Below, one piece after another: positions 1 through 7,088 of a stretch of 18,840 nucleotides of DNA. The DNA comes from an uncultured Ellagibacter sp. (GTDB lineage: Bacteria; Actinomycetota; Coriobacteriia; Coriobacteriales; Eggerthellaceae): NCBI RefSeq assembly GCF_934643285.1, contig NZ_CAKUBT010000024.1, positions 1 through 18,840 on the forward strand. Reading direction: 5' to 3'. A program made the position numbers and the translations under genes. Position 1 is the stretch's first letter; the number at the start of each line of letters is the position of its first letter. The notes under the pieces are model-generated. The model had not been told where the DNA came from and ran no database searches. It saw only the letters and a program-made list of their open reading frames with translations.

Positions 1-657
1 CCGAACGCCGCCGCCACCGCAAGCGTGTCCCATCCGGTGAAGCAGGGCCTCGTGCAGAGCCTGTCGGTCTACATCGACACGCTGCTCATCTGCACCTGCT
101 CGGCGATGATGGTGCTCGTGTTCTACGTGCAGGACCCCGCAGCCGCCGCAAGCCTCAACGGCATGCCGCTCGTGCAGATGGCCGTGAACAACTCCGTCGG
201 CGAAGCGGGCATCCACTTCATCACGTTCGCGATCTTCGCGTTCGCGTACTCGAGCCTCATCGGCAACTACTTCTACGCCGAGAGCAACCTGCGCTTCATC
301 AAGGGCGATAGCAAGGCGCTGCTCACGGTCTTCCGCATCGTGTGCCTGCTCGTCATCTTCTACGGCGCCACGAACAGCTTCGATCTGGCGTGGAACTTAG
401 CCGACATCTTCATGGGCCTCATGGCGATCATGAACCTCATCGCGATCCTGCTGCTCGGCAAATGGGCGCTCGCCGCGCTCGACGATTACTCGGCGCAGCG
501 CAAGGCCGGCAAGGACCCCATCTTTGTCGCCGACAACATTCCCGGCATGCCGAAAACCGACTGCTGGCATCTTGAGGAGGTTCGCGACTTCGGCGAGCCG
601 CCCGTGAAGGAGTACCTCGACGAGGCGATCGAGACCGATTACGTCGGCCTGAAATAG
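1..657 (+). CDS. Sodium:alanine/amino-acid symporter, AGCS family (5'-truncated by window edge)
   Basis: This is the C-terminal 218 residues of a sodium-coupled amino-acid carrier in the cytoplasmic membrane; the frame is open at base 1, so the gene begins outside the window. The GTG at base 25 is an internal valine and not a start. Hallmarks of the AGCS family are visible: the segment GLVQSLSVYIDTLLICTCSA near the beginning, a later FAIFAFAYSSLIGNYFYAE segment, and the DIFMGLMAIMNLIAILLL helix near the end. About four membrane helices remain, followed by a hydrophilic tail of roughly 60 residues ending in acidic sequence. That tail is somewhat long but not exceptional. A perfect short hairpin begins four bases after the stop. 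Family assignment is strong; the transported amino acid (alanine or glycine is usual for the family) is not determined. Confidence 0.9.
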   Translation, partial: PNAAATASVSHPVKQGLVQSLSVYIDTLLICTCSAMMVLVFYVQDPAAAASLNGMPLVQMAVNNSVGEAGIHFITFAIFAFAYSSLIGNYFYAESNLRFIKGDSKALLTVFRIVCLLVIFYGATNSFDLAWNLADIFMGLMAIMNLIAILLLGKWALAALDDYSAQRKAGKDPIFVADNIPGMPKTDCWHLEEVRDFGEPPVKEYLDEAIETDYVGLK

Positions 658-661
658 GTTA

Positions 662-679
662 TTCCCGAACTATCGGGAA
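662..679. other. Short perfect inverted repeat after the symporter gene
   Basis: TTCCCGA and TCGGGAA form a 7-bp stem around the loop ACTA, four bases after the symporter stop. There is no T-run, so it is a weak terminator at best. It lies just upstream of the promoter of the next gene and could equally be an operator. Confidence 0.4.
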
Positions 680-691
680 ACGGAAACATCC

Positions 692-720
692 TTAAACGAA
701 AGGGCTCCAGTTCTTATAAT
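692..720 (+). promoter_or_regulatory. Sigma-70-type promoter for the 763-996 gene
   Basis: A consensus -10 box TATAAT (715-720) is preceded, with an exact 17-bp spacer, by TTAAAC (692-697), a four-of-six match to TTGACA. The predicted transcript would start about 35 bases before the ATG at 763. It is the best-looking housekeeping promoter in the window. Confidence 0.7.
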
Positions 721-762
721 TTAAGGCACATATTGCTCGCGCCGTATCAAGGGAGGCTGACA

Positions 763-996
763 ATGGATCGTGCAGAATTCATGGCTCTGGAGTCCTCGAA
801 AAAGGCCGAAGTGCTCAACGCGCTCCTCGACGAGGGGAAAAACCAGAAAGAGGCCATGGGCGCCGTCGGCGTCACCATCAAAGACCTCATGGTAACGCAG
901 GTGTTCTTCTCGAAGACCGAGGGCCGCTTCAACGCGAACGCCGTGGGCGGTTACTCGAATTTCCACAGCGACTCGACGGGCGAGGCCGCAAAGTAG
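763..996 (+). CDS. Small conserved-looking protein of unknown function (77 aa)
   Basis: I do not recognise this protein. The ATG at 763 is chosen over an in-frame TTG at 733 because GGGAGG lies seven bases before it. The product is 77 residues, soluble and mostly helical, without a signal peptide or membrane segment. Residues about 16-42 (LNALLDEGKNQKEAMGAVGV and following) look like a small helical or helix-turn-helix-like unit of the 'few residues, helix, GV, helix' type. The C-terminus is Gly/Ser/Asn-rich and probably flexible. The gene is a single transcription unit, with a consensus promoter just upstream and a 15-bp-stem terminator 30 bases downstream. This is typical of a well-expressed stand-alone gene. 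DNA or RNA binding is a guess only. Confidence 0.75.
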   Translation: MDRAEFMALESSKKAEVLNALLDEGKNQKEAMGAVGVTIKDLMVTQVFFSKTEGRFNANAVGGYSNFHSDSTGEAAK

Positions 997-1026
997 CATA
1001 TCACACGCTACAATCACAGAAGACCG

Positions 1027-1065
1027 AAAGCGGGGGCTGCCGCACGATGTGGCAGCCCCCGCTTT
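1027..1065. terminator. Strong, probably bidirectional terminator
   Basis: AAAGCGGGGGCTGCC (1027-1041) pairs perfectly with GGCAGCCCCCGCTTT (1051-1065) around a nine-base loop. The 15-bp stem ends in A/T on both sides, so it can serve the 763-996 gene on plus and the converging 1161-2018 gene on minus. The T-run is only three bases. Confidence 0.85.
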
Positions 1066-1160
1066 GCATACCGAGCGGAAAAAGAAGGATCTTTTAGAGC
1101 GGGAAGGGGACGGGGGCATCACGCGAGCCTCGGCGTCCCGAGCGCCACCTTTATCCAGGG

Positions 1161-2018
1161 CTAGACCACAAGCTCCAGATAGCTCACGTACAGAGGGTCC
1201 ACGCCGAAGGCGATTTCACGTGCGATGTAGGGCGCGATATCGCAAACGAGCGCAGCGGTAGCCCCAATAACTGCACCCCATAACGGGCCGGCAAGTATGC
1301 GCGCGCAGGCGACGTCCTCGTCCTCACAATCGCTCACCAGGGACAACACGACCGCGAGAGCCGCTCCCGCGCCAATGCCAAGCAGCATCCCACTCATAAT
1401 GCGCACGAAGACGTCGGCGTCCGAGCCATGAACCGTGCATGTGGTAACGATTTCGATAAGGGTCGGAAGGCACGCGATCACGATGGCTGACAGGGCGTTG
1501 GCGGGGCATTTCTCTGAAATCGCGCAAACGACGAGTACGGCAACCGAGACGGCAAAAGCAAGCGCATTGAGCTCGCAGAGCGCGTCCACGTCGACGAACA
1601 CCGCGCCGATCACGCGCGTGCAGACAAGGAGCGCAATTGTAACCGCAGTGAAGTTGGCGCACCCCATCGATCGCGACATGAGCATCCCGAACAGGGCTTC
1701 GATTGTATGAGAGAGGCGGACCTTGATAGCGTTCACGCCCCTGAAAAATCGCTCCATCTCAATGTCGATTTCGTCATTGGGCTCTTCGTCATAGTCATCG
1801 TTGAAGAAGCTATCGAAAATGCTGCCGCGAGAATGGTGGCGGGTGCTGCTCGCGCCACCGCAACGCCTCCCGTCATGACCGGGCTCGTCCTTGGAGGCGT
1901 TGCCCTCATTGCGAAATGCATCATCATTGCAAGTTTCGGTGCCCGCACCGCCGCCCTCATCGTGAGATACGTCATCCTTGCGAGATTCGTCGTTCGTGCC
2001 GTTGTTGAAATCGCTCAT
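1161..2018 (-). CDS. Five-TM membrane protein with a long acidic N-terminal tail, unknown function
   Basis: I do not recognise the family. The start is the ATG at 2018 (reading MSDFNNGTNDES), supported by AAAGGA seven bases upstream; the same frame is open further upstream but has no ribosome site there. The product is 285 residues. The first ~110 are hydrophilic, rich in Asp, Glu, Asn, Gly and His, and end in an acidic stretch (FNDDYDEEPNDEIDIEMERF). An amphipathic linker follows, then about five hydrophobic segments: FTAVTIALLVCTRVIGAVFV, ALAFAVSVAVLVVCAI, ALSAIVIACLPTLIEIV, MLLGIGAGAALAVVLSLV and PLWGAVIGATAALVCDIA. It should sit in the cytoplasmic membrane with a disordered acidic tail. 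It is divergent from the sigma/FHA gene and has, 35 bases before its start, the same 32-bp element that precedes the kinase operon. It is therefore probably co-regulated with that operon and a downstream part of the same system. Confidence 0.8.
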   Translation of the reverse strand: MSDFNNGTNDESRKDDVSHDEGGGAGTETCNDDAFRNEGNASKDEPGHDGRRCGGASSTRHHSRGSIFDSFFNDDYDEEPNDEIDIEMERFFRGVNAIKVRLSHTIEALFGMLMSRSMGCANFTAVTIALLVCTRVIGAVFVDVDALCELNALAFAVSVAVLVVCAISEKCPANALSAIVIACLPTLIEIVTTCTVHGSDADVFVRIMSGMLLGIGAGAALAVVLSLVSDCEDEDVACARILAGPLWGAVIGATAALVCDIAPYIAREIAFGVDPLYVSYLELVV

Positions 2019-2053
2019 AGCTGTTCCTTTCGTTTTACGGGCTTCTGCCAAAC

Positions 2054-2085
2054 ACATGGAAAAGAAGCGCGGATTTTTCTGGAAA
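2054..2085 (-). promoter_or_regulatory. Copy A of a repeated 32-bp upstream element
   Basis: Read on minus this is TTTCCAGAAAAA-N10-TTTTCCATGT. All 22 outer bases and five of the ten inner ones are shared with the copy at 10473-10504. TTTCCA occurs twice, 23 bp apart start to start, so the element may be a -35/-10 pair for a non-housekeeping sigma factor or a direct-repeat operator. It ends 35 bases before the start of the 1161-2018 gene. Confidence 0.6.
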
Positions 2086-2245
2086 ACGAGTGACGGGACG
2101 GCAAGGGGAAACGCGCCAGTGAACAAGCCGAGTCGCACCAAGGAAATGCCCTGATGATCGCGGGGCCATCAGGAGGAAACGCATCTTTTAGTGACGCCTC
2201 ATGGCGCGAGGCGAAAACGTGCGTCATTCGGCGCTTCGCACAACG

Positions 2246-2254
2246 TACAATGAG
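2246..2254 (+). promoter_or_regulatory. Putative -10 box of the sigma/FHA gene
   Basis: TACAATGAG lies 41 bases (end of the hexamer to GTG) before the start at 2293. The identical nonamer occurs at 10542-10550 before the phosphoesterase gene. No good -35 hexamer is visible at the usual distance, so either an activator or a weak promoter is likely. Confidence 0.45.
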
Positions 2255-2292
2255 CCATGCGATAAGAAGGGCTTTGCGGGAAAGGTGCTGCC

Positions 2293-4962
2293 GTGCCGAA
2301 GGGCGAGTTTGCCGAATATGGGCAGAGCAACGATGAGGAACGCATCCAAGACGGCGAAAGAGCAGCCGAAGATGCCAAGGCTCGCCGTCGCGCCGAGCGT
2401 GCCGCACTTCGCGCCCAGCGCGGGCGGCAGGGTACGCGACGCGGGCAGGAAAGCGCCGAATGGGACGGCTTGCCCTACTCGAATGCGCTGCTGCAAGAGG
2501 GACTCGACCATGCGCGCACAATCGCCGAGAAGCGGATCAAGGGCGAGCCGCGCAGCGCTGATGACTGGCTTAACAACGACACGGAAGTGAAGCTTGCGCT
2601 GCTCGCCAAGGCAGGTAGGCTTGCGCGGGAGTGCCTCATCGAGGCGCACCTCGATGCCGCATACGCCGCGACAAAGGGGTACAAGCGGCTGTTCGAGGCA
2701 CATGGCCTGGGCGCGGAGTACCATCATGCGGTGCGCCTCGCCGTGGAGGACTCGATCGATAAGTTCGATTTGTCGGAAGCCCATGTGCTGAACAGTTGGG
2801 TCTCGACGAACAAGAAGCCCGTAGAGCGCCGTCTGTGCGAGTGTTATGCGCAGAAAACGGCGCTTCGAAGCGAGCACGAGGCAAGAAAGTACTTCGCGAT
2901 CGTCAAGGCATATCGTAAGCTCGAGGATTCGCTGCAAGGAACGCGCAAGCCGACGGAAAGCGAGCTCCTCGAATCGCTCGACGCGCACACCGCGACGCAG
3001 GGGATGGGCCGCGAGACCATGCTCGATATCCTCGATCGCGGTTCCGACGGAGTTCACAAGGTGGTGTTCTCAACCGCAACGTCGCGCGAAGACGAGGGAG
3101 GAGCCTCGAGTAGGCGCGCGTCCGTTGTCCCCACGGCGAAGCTCGCAGCGGGTGCTGCGAGTAGTGCTGGCATCGTCGATGTCGCATGTGCCACGAATCC
3201 GGCGAGCTCCACAGCGCTCGAAGGAATCGCAGGAGAAGCAGGCTCTGCGAGCTGCGCAACCGAGGTGCGCAGCGGATCCACCGCGAGTAGCGCGTCGTCC
3301 ACCAGTAAGACAGCCACCAACGACCCTGAGGCGCTCATCTTCCGAAACGGCATCGAGCAGGACATGACCCCGGTAGAGCGCGCCGTGTACCATGCGCGCA
3401 TCGCTCCCGTCATCGACGCCGGCGCCCGGCCGCAGACGCTCGCGAAAACTGCCGAGGAAATCCGCATCTCGTGCGGCCTTCCGATGATGCAGGCCGACCG
3501 CATACGCCGCATCGAACTGCGCCTTCGAGGGCGCTTCGTGCTCGGCGGCGAGCTCGGCGTGTACTCAGGTGCCGAAACTTCCACCTGGTTGCGCCAGGAG
3601 CGCTCGCGACTGCACAGCGATTACTGGCTTTTGGACCTGCTGGCGCTGCGCCTCGCCGAGATGCTTCCCAAGTATTCATCAGCTCCCAAAGCAAAGAACG
3701 GGAAAGTCACGGCTTTAAAGGAGCAGTTCGGCGGTGTCACACGCGATGAGTGCTACAGCATGCTGCTTCCCGCGGCCGTAAAGACTGACGACCTGTCGGG
3801 CAAAAACGGCAACGGGCGCGCGAAGGCGCTGTGGGAGAACAAGAAGCTCTCGGAGGATGCGGCGAGAAAGGAAGGCCGCCTTCGGGAATACGAGGACTAC
3901 CTCGCCGACCCGCTTGCCGTCGTGCGCAACCGCGTAATCGCGAAGGTCCCGAACGAAATGTTGCACGGCGAAGATCCCTGGACGGCGCTGCTGTGGCACT
4001 TCTTCTTCGACGAGGCGACCGATATCGAGGTCGAGGAGTTCGCATCGGCGCTGAAAGACGCGCTCATCCACGACACGGCTGTGACCGGCGCAAGCGAATA
4101 CATCTCATCGACGGCGCGCGCGTACACCGTGAAGCGCCTGCTTGCAGCGGCAGCCTCGCGCGAGAATGGATGGGCTGGCAAACTTGAGCACGCGCTTTGC
4201 CTCATGCTGTGCTGGATGCTCGAGATCGAGCGCGCCGACGACGAATCGGTGGCGCTCGCGCAAGAGGGCCTGCTCACCGGCGGCGGCGCGGCTCCCTCGC
4301 CCGCAAAACCGAAAGCGGGACAGGCGCTCGCCTTCGACGCGTTCATCGTGGACGGCGTCGTGCGCAACGCCCTCGAAGAGGGCCGCGAGCTGCACGTTCA
4401 CCCGTGGCTTCGCCCTCGTGTAGGCATCGGGCACGCCTTCGAGAAGAACAAGCCCCACAAGCTGGGGAGTCGCCGCAAAGAGTTCGCGGGCGAAGAGACA
4501 TGGGGCGTTCTGAACCTCCCGGGGCAGCAGGAGTGCTTGGCAGGTGGCACCGACGGGCGCGCGCAAGACCCGATCTCCCGGGAACACGCCTTGCTGCTGT
4601 ACGCGGGAAGCGAGTCGCAAGCACAAGCGCGCGGATGGCTCGCTTTCGACTTGGCTTCTTCAAACGGCACGCTCATCGTGCGCTCGAACGCTGACGGCAG
4701 CGTGTCGAACGTGATCGTCGGCTTCGGATCGAACAACTGCGCCGACACGCGGATGCTTTCGTTCGGGCCCTCGTGCACAGACGACGATCGGCTTCTGCGC
4801 GAGACGGCCAAGCGGGCAGGCGCCGCGGTCGAGGAGCAGGGCGCGCGCATTATGCCCGGCGACATGCTCGTGTTCGGCTTCGCCGTTCGGGAAGATTCCA
4901 ATGGCGTGGTCTCGTTCGGCGCGCGTAACGGCGCGCTGTGCATGCGCGTGAGAGAAGCTTGA
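2293..4962 (+). CDS. Large protein with sigma-70-like N-terminal half and C-terminal FHA domain
   Basis: The 889-residue product starts at GTG 2293 (AAAGG seven bases upstream). A charged, Arg/Ala-rich leader covers residues ~1-60. Residues ~105-185 match the layout of sigma-70 region 2: ARECLIEAHLDAA, then VRLAVEDSIDKFD aligning without gaps to the family's 'GLLRAVEKFD', then NSWV and VERRL. Residues ~197-250 resemble region 3, with RKPTESELLESL standing for 'R.PT.EELA..L'. A low-complexity Ala/Ser linker spans ~265-342. Residues ~355-413 resemble region 4, with MTPVERAVYHAR and RIRRIELRLRGRF for 'RVRQIE..AL.KLR'. A helical middle of about 300 residues follows. The FHA domain (~715-889) carries the phosphothreonine-binding residues S762, H765 and N791-G792-T793. 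The FHA call is firm. The sigma part is diverged, judged by eye, and could be a fold relic that no longer binds promoters. It stands divergent to a membrane protein and near a kinase operon, which suggests control by Thr phosphorylation. Confidence 0.8.
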   Translation: MPKGEFAEYGQSNDEERIQDGERAAEDAKARRRAERAALRAQRGRQGTRRGQESAEWDGLPYSNALLQEGLDHARTIAEKRIKGEPRSADDWLNNDTEVKLALLAKAGRLARECLIEAHLDAAYAATKGYKRLFEAHGLGAEYHHAVRLAVEDSIDKFDLSEAHVLNSWVSTNKKPVERRLCECYAQKTALRSEHEARKYFAIVKAYRKLEDSLQGTRKPTESELLESLDAHTATQGMGRETMLDILDRGSDGVHKVVFSTATSREDEGGASSRRASVVPTAKLAAGAASSAGIVDVACATNPASSTALEGIAGEAGSASCATEVRSGSTASSASSTSKTATNDPEALIFRNGIEQDMTPVERAVYHARIAPVIDAGARPQTLAKTAEEIRISCGLPMMQADRIRRIELRLRGRFVLGGELGVYSGAETSTWLRQERSRLHSDYWLLDLLALRLAEMLPKYSSAPKAKNGKVTALKEQFGGVTRDECYSMLLPAAVKTDDLSGKNGNGRAKALWENKKLSEDAARKEGRLREYEDYLADPLAVVRNRVIAKVPNEMLHGEDPWTALLWHFFFDEATDIEVEEFASALKDALIHDTAVTGASEYISSTARAYTVKRLLAAAASRENGWAGKLEHALCLMLCWMLEIERADDESVALAQEGLLTGGGAAPSPAKPKAGQALAFDAFIVDGVVRNALEEGRELHVHPWLRPRVGIGHAFEKNKPHKLGSRRKEFAGEETWGVLNLPGQQECLAGGTDGRAQDPISREHALLLYAGSESQAQARGWLAFDLASSNGTLIVRSNADGSVSNVIVGFGSNNCADTRMLSFGPSCTDDDRLLRETAKRAGAAVEEQGARIMPGDMLVFGFAVREDSNGVVSFGARNGALCMRVREA

Positions 4963-5010
4963 CCGCGTGAGGCCTCGCGCACGCGAGCACGCAGGTCGCA
5001 GGCCGAAAAA
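4963..5010. other. Convergent gap between the FHA gene and the kinase operon end
   Basis: These 48 bases separate the 3' ends of two converging units. They hold only weak dyads (CTCGC-GCAC-GCGAG at 4974-4987; GGCCT at 4971 with AGGCC at 5000) and no T-run after either for plus transcription. Termination here is plausible but not shown. Confidence 0.35.
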
Positions 5011-5349
5011 CTATCGAACCGAAACGTTCACCCAGCCCGAGCGCGGCGAGAGCGCGATGCGGCTTCCCTCGACAAGCGCGCAGCTAAAGCCTGGGCGCAG
5101 CTCGAGCACGTTCGTGGTCGAAAAGCTCGGCTGCTGCACGTAGAGCGAGCGCTTGCCCCGATTCGTCGCGATCCAACGGTCGCGGTCGCTTTCGTCGGGA
5201 CGCACGTCGAGGCTCCCCAGCGCGCGGCGATTGCAGGTACGGGCCTCGTGCGCGTCGATGCACACCTCTGCAGTGCAGGTGAAGAAAATGATGCAGCGCG
5301 CGCATGCGGACGCACCACCCGCATGGGGCGCAGTGTTGGCGTATTTCAT
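5011..5349 (-). CDS. Small Cys-rich protein with a possible FHA-like tail, last gene of the kinase operon
   Basis: The 112-residue product starts at ATG 5349, with TTAGGAAAC about seven bases upstream on the minus strand. The first 40 residues contain five cysteines (16, 19, 25, 30, 39), including a CARC pair, which could bind a metal or form disulfides. The second half (from about RWIATNRGKRSLYVQ to the end) is beta-rich. Its order of elements, ending LRPGFSCALVEGSRIALSP and a final WVNVSV strand, recalls the last strands of an FHA or related beta-sandwich. The Ser/His and NGT signature residues are absent, so this is only a resemblance. It lies 64 bases after the kinase gene and is presumably the last gene of the operon. 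Function unknown; the reading frame itself is well supported by position and ribosome site. Confidence 0.6.
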   Translation of the reverse strand: MKYANTAPHAGGASACARCIIFFTCTAEVCIDAHEARTCNRRALGSLDVRPDESDRDRWIATNRGKRSLYVQQPSFSTTNVLELRPGFSCALVEGSRIALSPRSGWVNVSVR

Positions 5350-5413
5350 GATAGTTTCCTAACAAGTTGCGAACATGCAGGTCAAGCCCGCAGCGCTCAA
5401 GGCGAACTCAACG

Positions 5414-7039
5414 CTATGCGAAGCCGTTTTCCCGAAGCCATGCCTTGGCGGGCGGGAAACCCTCCTTCTGGCGCGTCTCATCGCTTGCGGCCGATTTCCT
5501 GATGTAAGAAAGCCCGAGTTCGCGGTTTTCCTCGACGTGGTGGACCGCGCCCTGCGCGACGTAGAACCCGGAGTACAGCGCGCAACCCAAAAAGAACTGC
5601 GCCACCACGGAGCCCTTCGCCGCCGCCTCGCCCATGAACAGCATGACATCGGCCTCCGAGTAGGCGATCGAGTTGCCGCCGAGGTTATCGCGCGCGCAGA
5701 TGGCGAGGTAGTACAGCGCGCTCACGCAGCCTTGGCGCGCGAGGCGCTCGAACACGCCGACCGCCTGCACGTAGCGCCCGGAATTGAAGTCGTCGAGCGC
5801 CTGCGCGAGCGTGCCTCCCTCGAACGAGGGCGCGTCTTGGACCAAGATGCGCCCGCCGCCAAGCGCCGCATTCAACCCCAGCAGGTGAAGCTCATGGCGG
5901 TACGAGGCCTTATCGCGCGGCAGAGCGTTTTGCAGCTGCGAGGTGGTCGGGCGCCGCGAGATATCGAGCGCCAAACACGCGCCGAGCGTCGCGCGAAGCT
6001 TCGCGTCGAACGCATCGAGCGCAGCGCACGCCGCTTTGCCGATGGCGGAAGGAGACTCCTCGACACCGTAGGTGGAGCGCAGCGTTTCGGCGATGTCCTC
6101 TTCCAGGAAAGCGGCCGTCTCGGCGTCGTGCGAAAAGTCGTTGAGCGCGTCTTCCGCGAGGTAGATGCCCAGCTCGCGCCCGTTCTCGATAAATCCGGGA
6201 AACGGCGCGCCCGACTGCTCGTGAGCCGCGCGCTCACGTTCGTCGGTCCAGGCGGGATCGTAGCGAAGCACACCGTCGCTTTGGGCAACCACGCCGTACG
6301 CAGGCGGCTTGCCCTCGCCGGCAAGAAGCGCAAGCAACGTGGCCGCAAGCGAATACGCGTCGCTGCCCTGACAGACATCGTCACCTGTCGGAAAGCAGCT
6401 CTCCGGAGACGAGAAGCCCTGTGTCCCCCATCCGAGATGCGCACGCCCGCGCGAGGTTTGCGCGATGCCGAAGTCGATGAGCCGTGCGCTTCCCGTCGAA
6501 TCGACGAGGATGTTGCTCGGCTTGACATCGCGATGAACCACGCCCTCGCGAAGCTCCGTTTCCGCCGTGGCGAGAAAGCTGACGATGGGCGAGAGGGTCG
6601 AAAGCGCCTCTTCAACCATCATTTTCCTTCCCATGCGACGAAGCTTTTTCGCGAGGGTGTCGCCCTCGAGCCACTCTTCGACGATGCAGCTTTTCTCGCA
6701 GGCACCGAAGGAGGACGGAACGCTTACAGTGCCGCTTGCAAACGCTTGGGGAAGCACGCGGAAGTTCGAGAACGTCTCGAGGGTGCGCCACTCGAGCTCG
6801 CATTCCTCGCCGCGCTCGAACGCCTTCACCGCGACGAGCATCCCGCCGGGCGTGCGCGCCTTGAAGACGGTTGCCTGCCCGCCGCGGCTTGCCACCCCTT
6901 CAATCACGAGACTTTGCGGTGTTTGGTGGATGTCGCCGCGAAGGGGAAGCGCCGGGGTGAAATGCAGCTCGGACGCGAGGTCGACGCCGAGCGATGGTGC
7001 GGCAGGCGTACCTGTCCCGGTGAGAAGCTCTTGGCTCAT
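5414..7039 (-). CDS. Ser/Thr protein kinase (Hanks type) with C-terminal Sel1/TPR-like repeats
   Basis: The start is ATG 7039, placed by AAAGGAGG seven bases before it; a GTG six codons upstream overlaps that site and is rejected. The product is 541 residues, with no signal peptide or membrane segment, so it is cytoplasmic, unlike the PknB type. Kinase elements are intact: a glycine-loop equivalent SRGGQATV (~51-58), the VAVK lysine (~K72), the catalytic loop HRDVKPSN (~169-176), the DFG of IDFGIAQT (~189-191), and a GTQGFSSPE activation segment (~205-213). The C-terminal ~120 residues carry helical repeats of the Sel1/TPR sort (AVGVFERLARQGCVSALYYL, then GEAAAKGSVVAQFFLGCAL, then a third with GLSYIRKSAA), likely a docking surface. 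It follows the lipoprotein gene by 49 bases in the operon. The FHA protein nearby is the obvious candidate partner or substrate; that link is inferred. Confidence 0.93.
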   Translation of the reverse strand: MSQELLTGTGTPAAPSLGVDLASELHFTPALPLRGDIHQTPQSLVIEGVASRGGQATVFKARTPGGMLVAVKAFERGEECELEWRTLETFSNFRVLPQAFASGTVSVPSSFGACEKSCIVEEWLEGDTLAKKLRRMGRKMMVEEALSTLSPIVSFLATAETELREGVVHRDVKPSNILVDSTGSARLIDFGIAQTSRGRAHLGWGTQGFSSPESCFPTGDDVCQGSDAYSLAATLLALLAGEGKPPAYGVVAQSDGVLRYDPAWTDERERAAHEQSGAPFPGFIENGRELGIYLAEDALNDFSHDAETAAFLEEDIAETLRSTYGVEESPSAIGKAACAALDAFDAKLRATLGACLALDISRRPTTSQLQNALPRDKASYRHELHLLGLNAALGGGRILVQDAPSFEGGTLAQALDDFNSGRYVQAVGVFERLARQGCVSALYYLAICARDNLGGNSIAYSEADVMLFMGEAAAKGSVVAQFFLGCALYSGFYVAQGAVHHVEENRELGLSYIRKSAASDETRQKEGFPPAKAWLRENGFA

Positions 7040-7088
7040 GGTCGACCTCCTTTGCACGTGAACCGTTCGCGCCCGAGCAACTGCGCGA

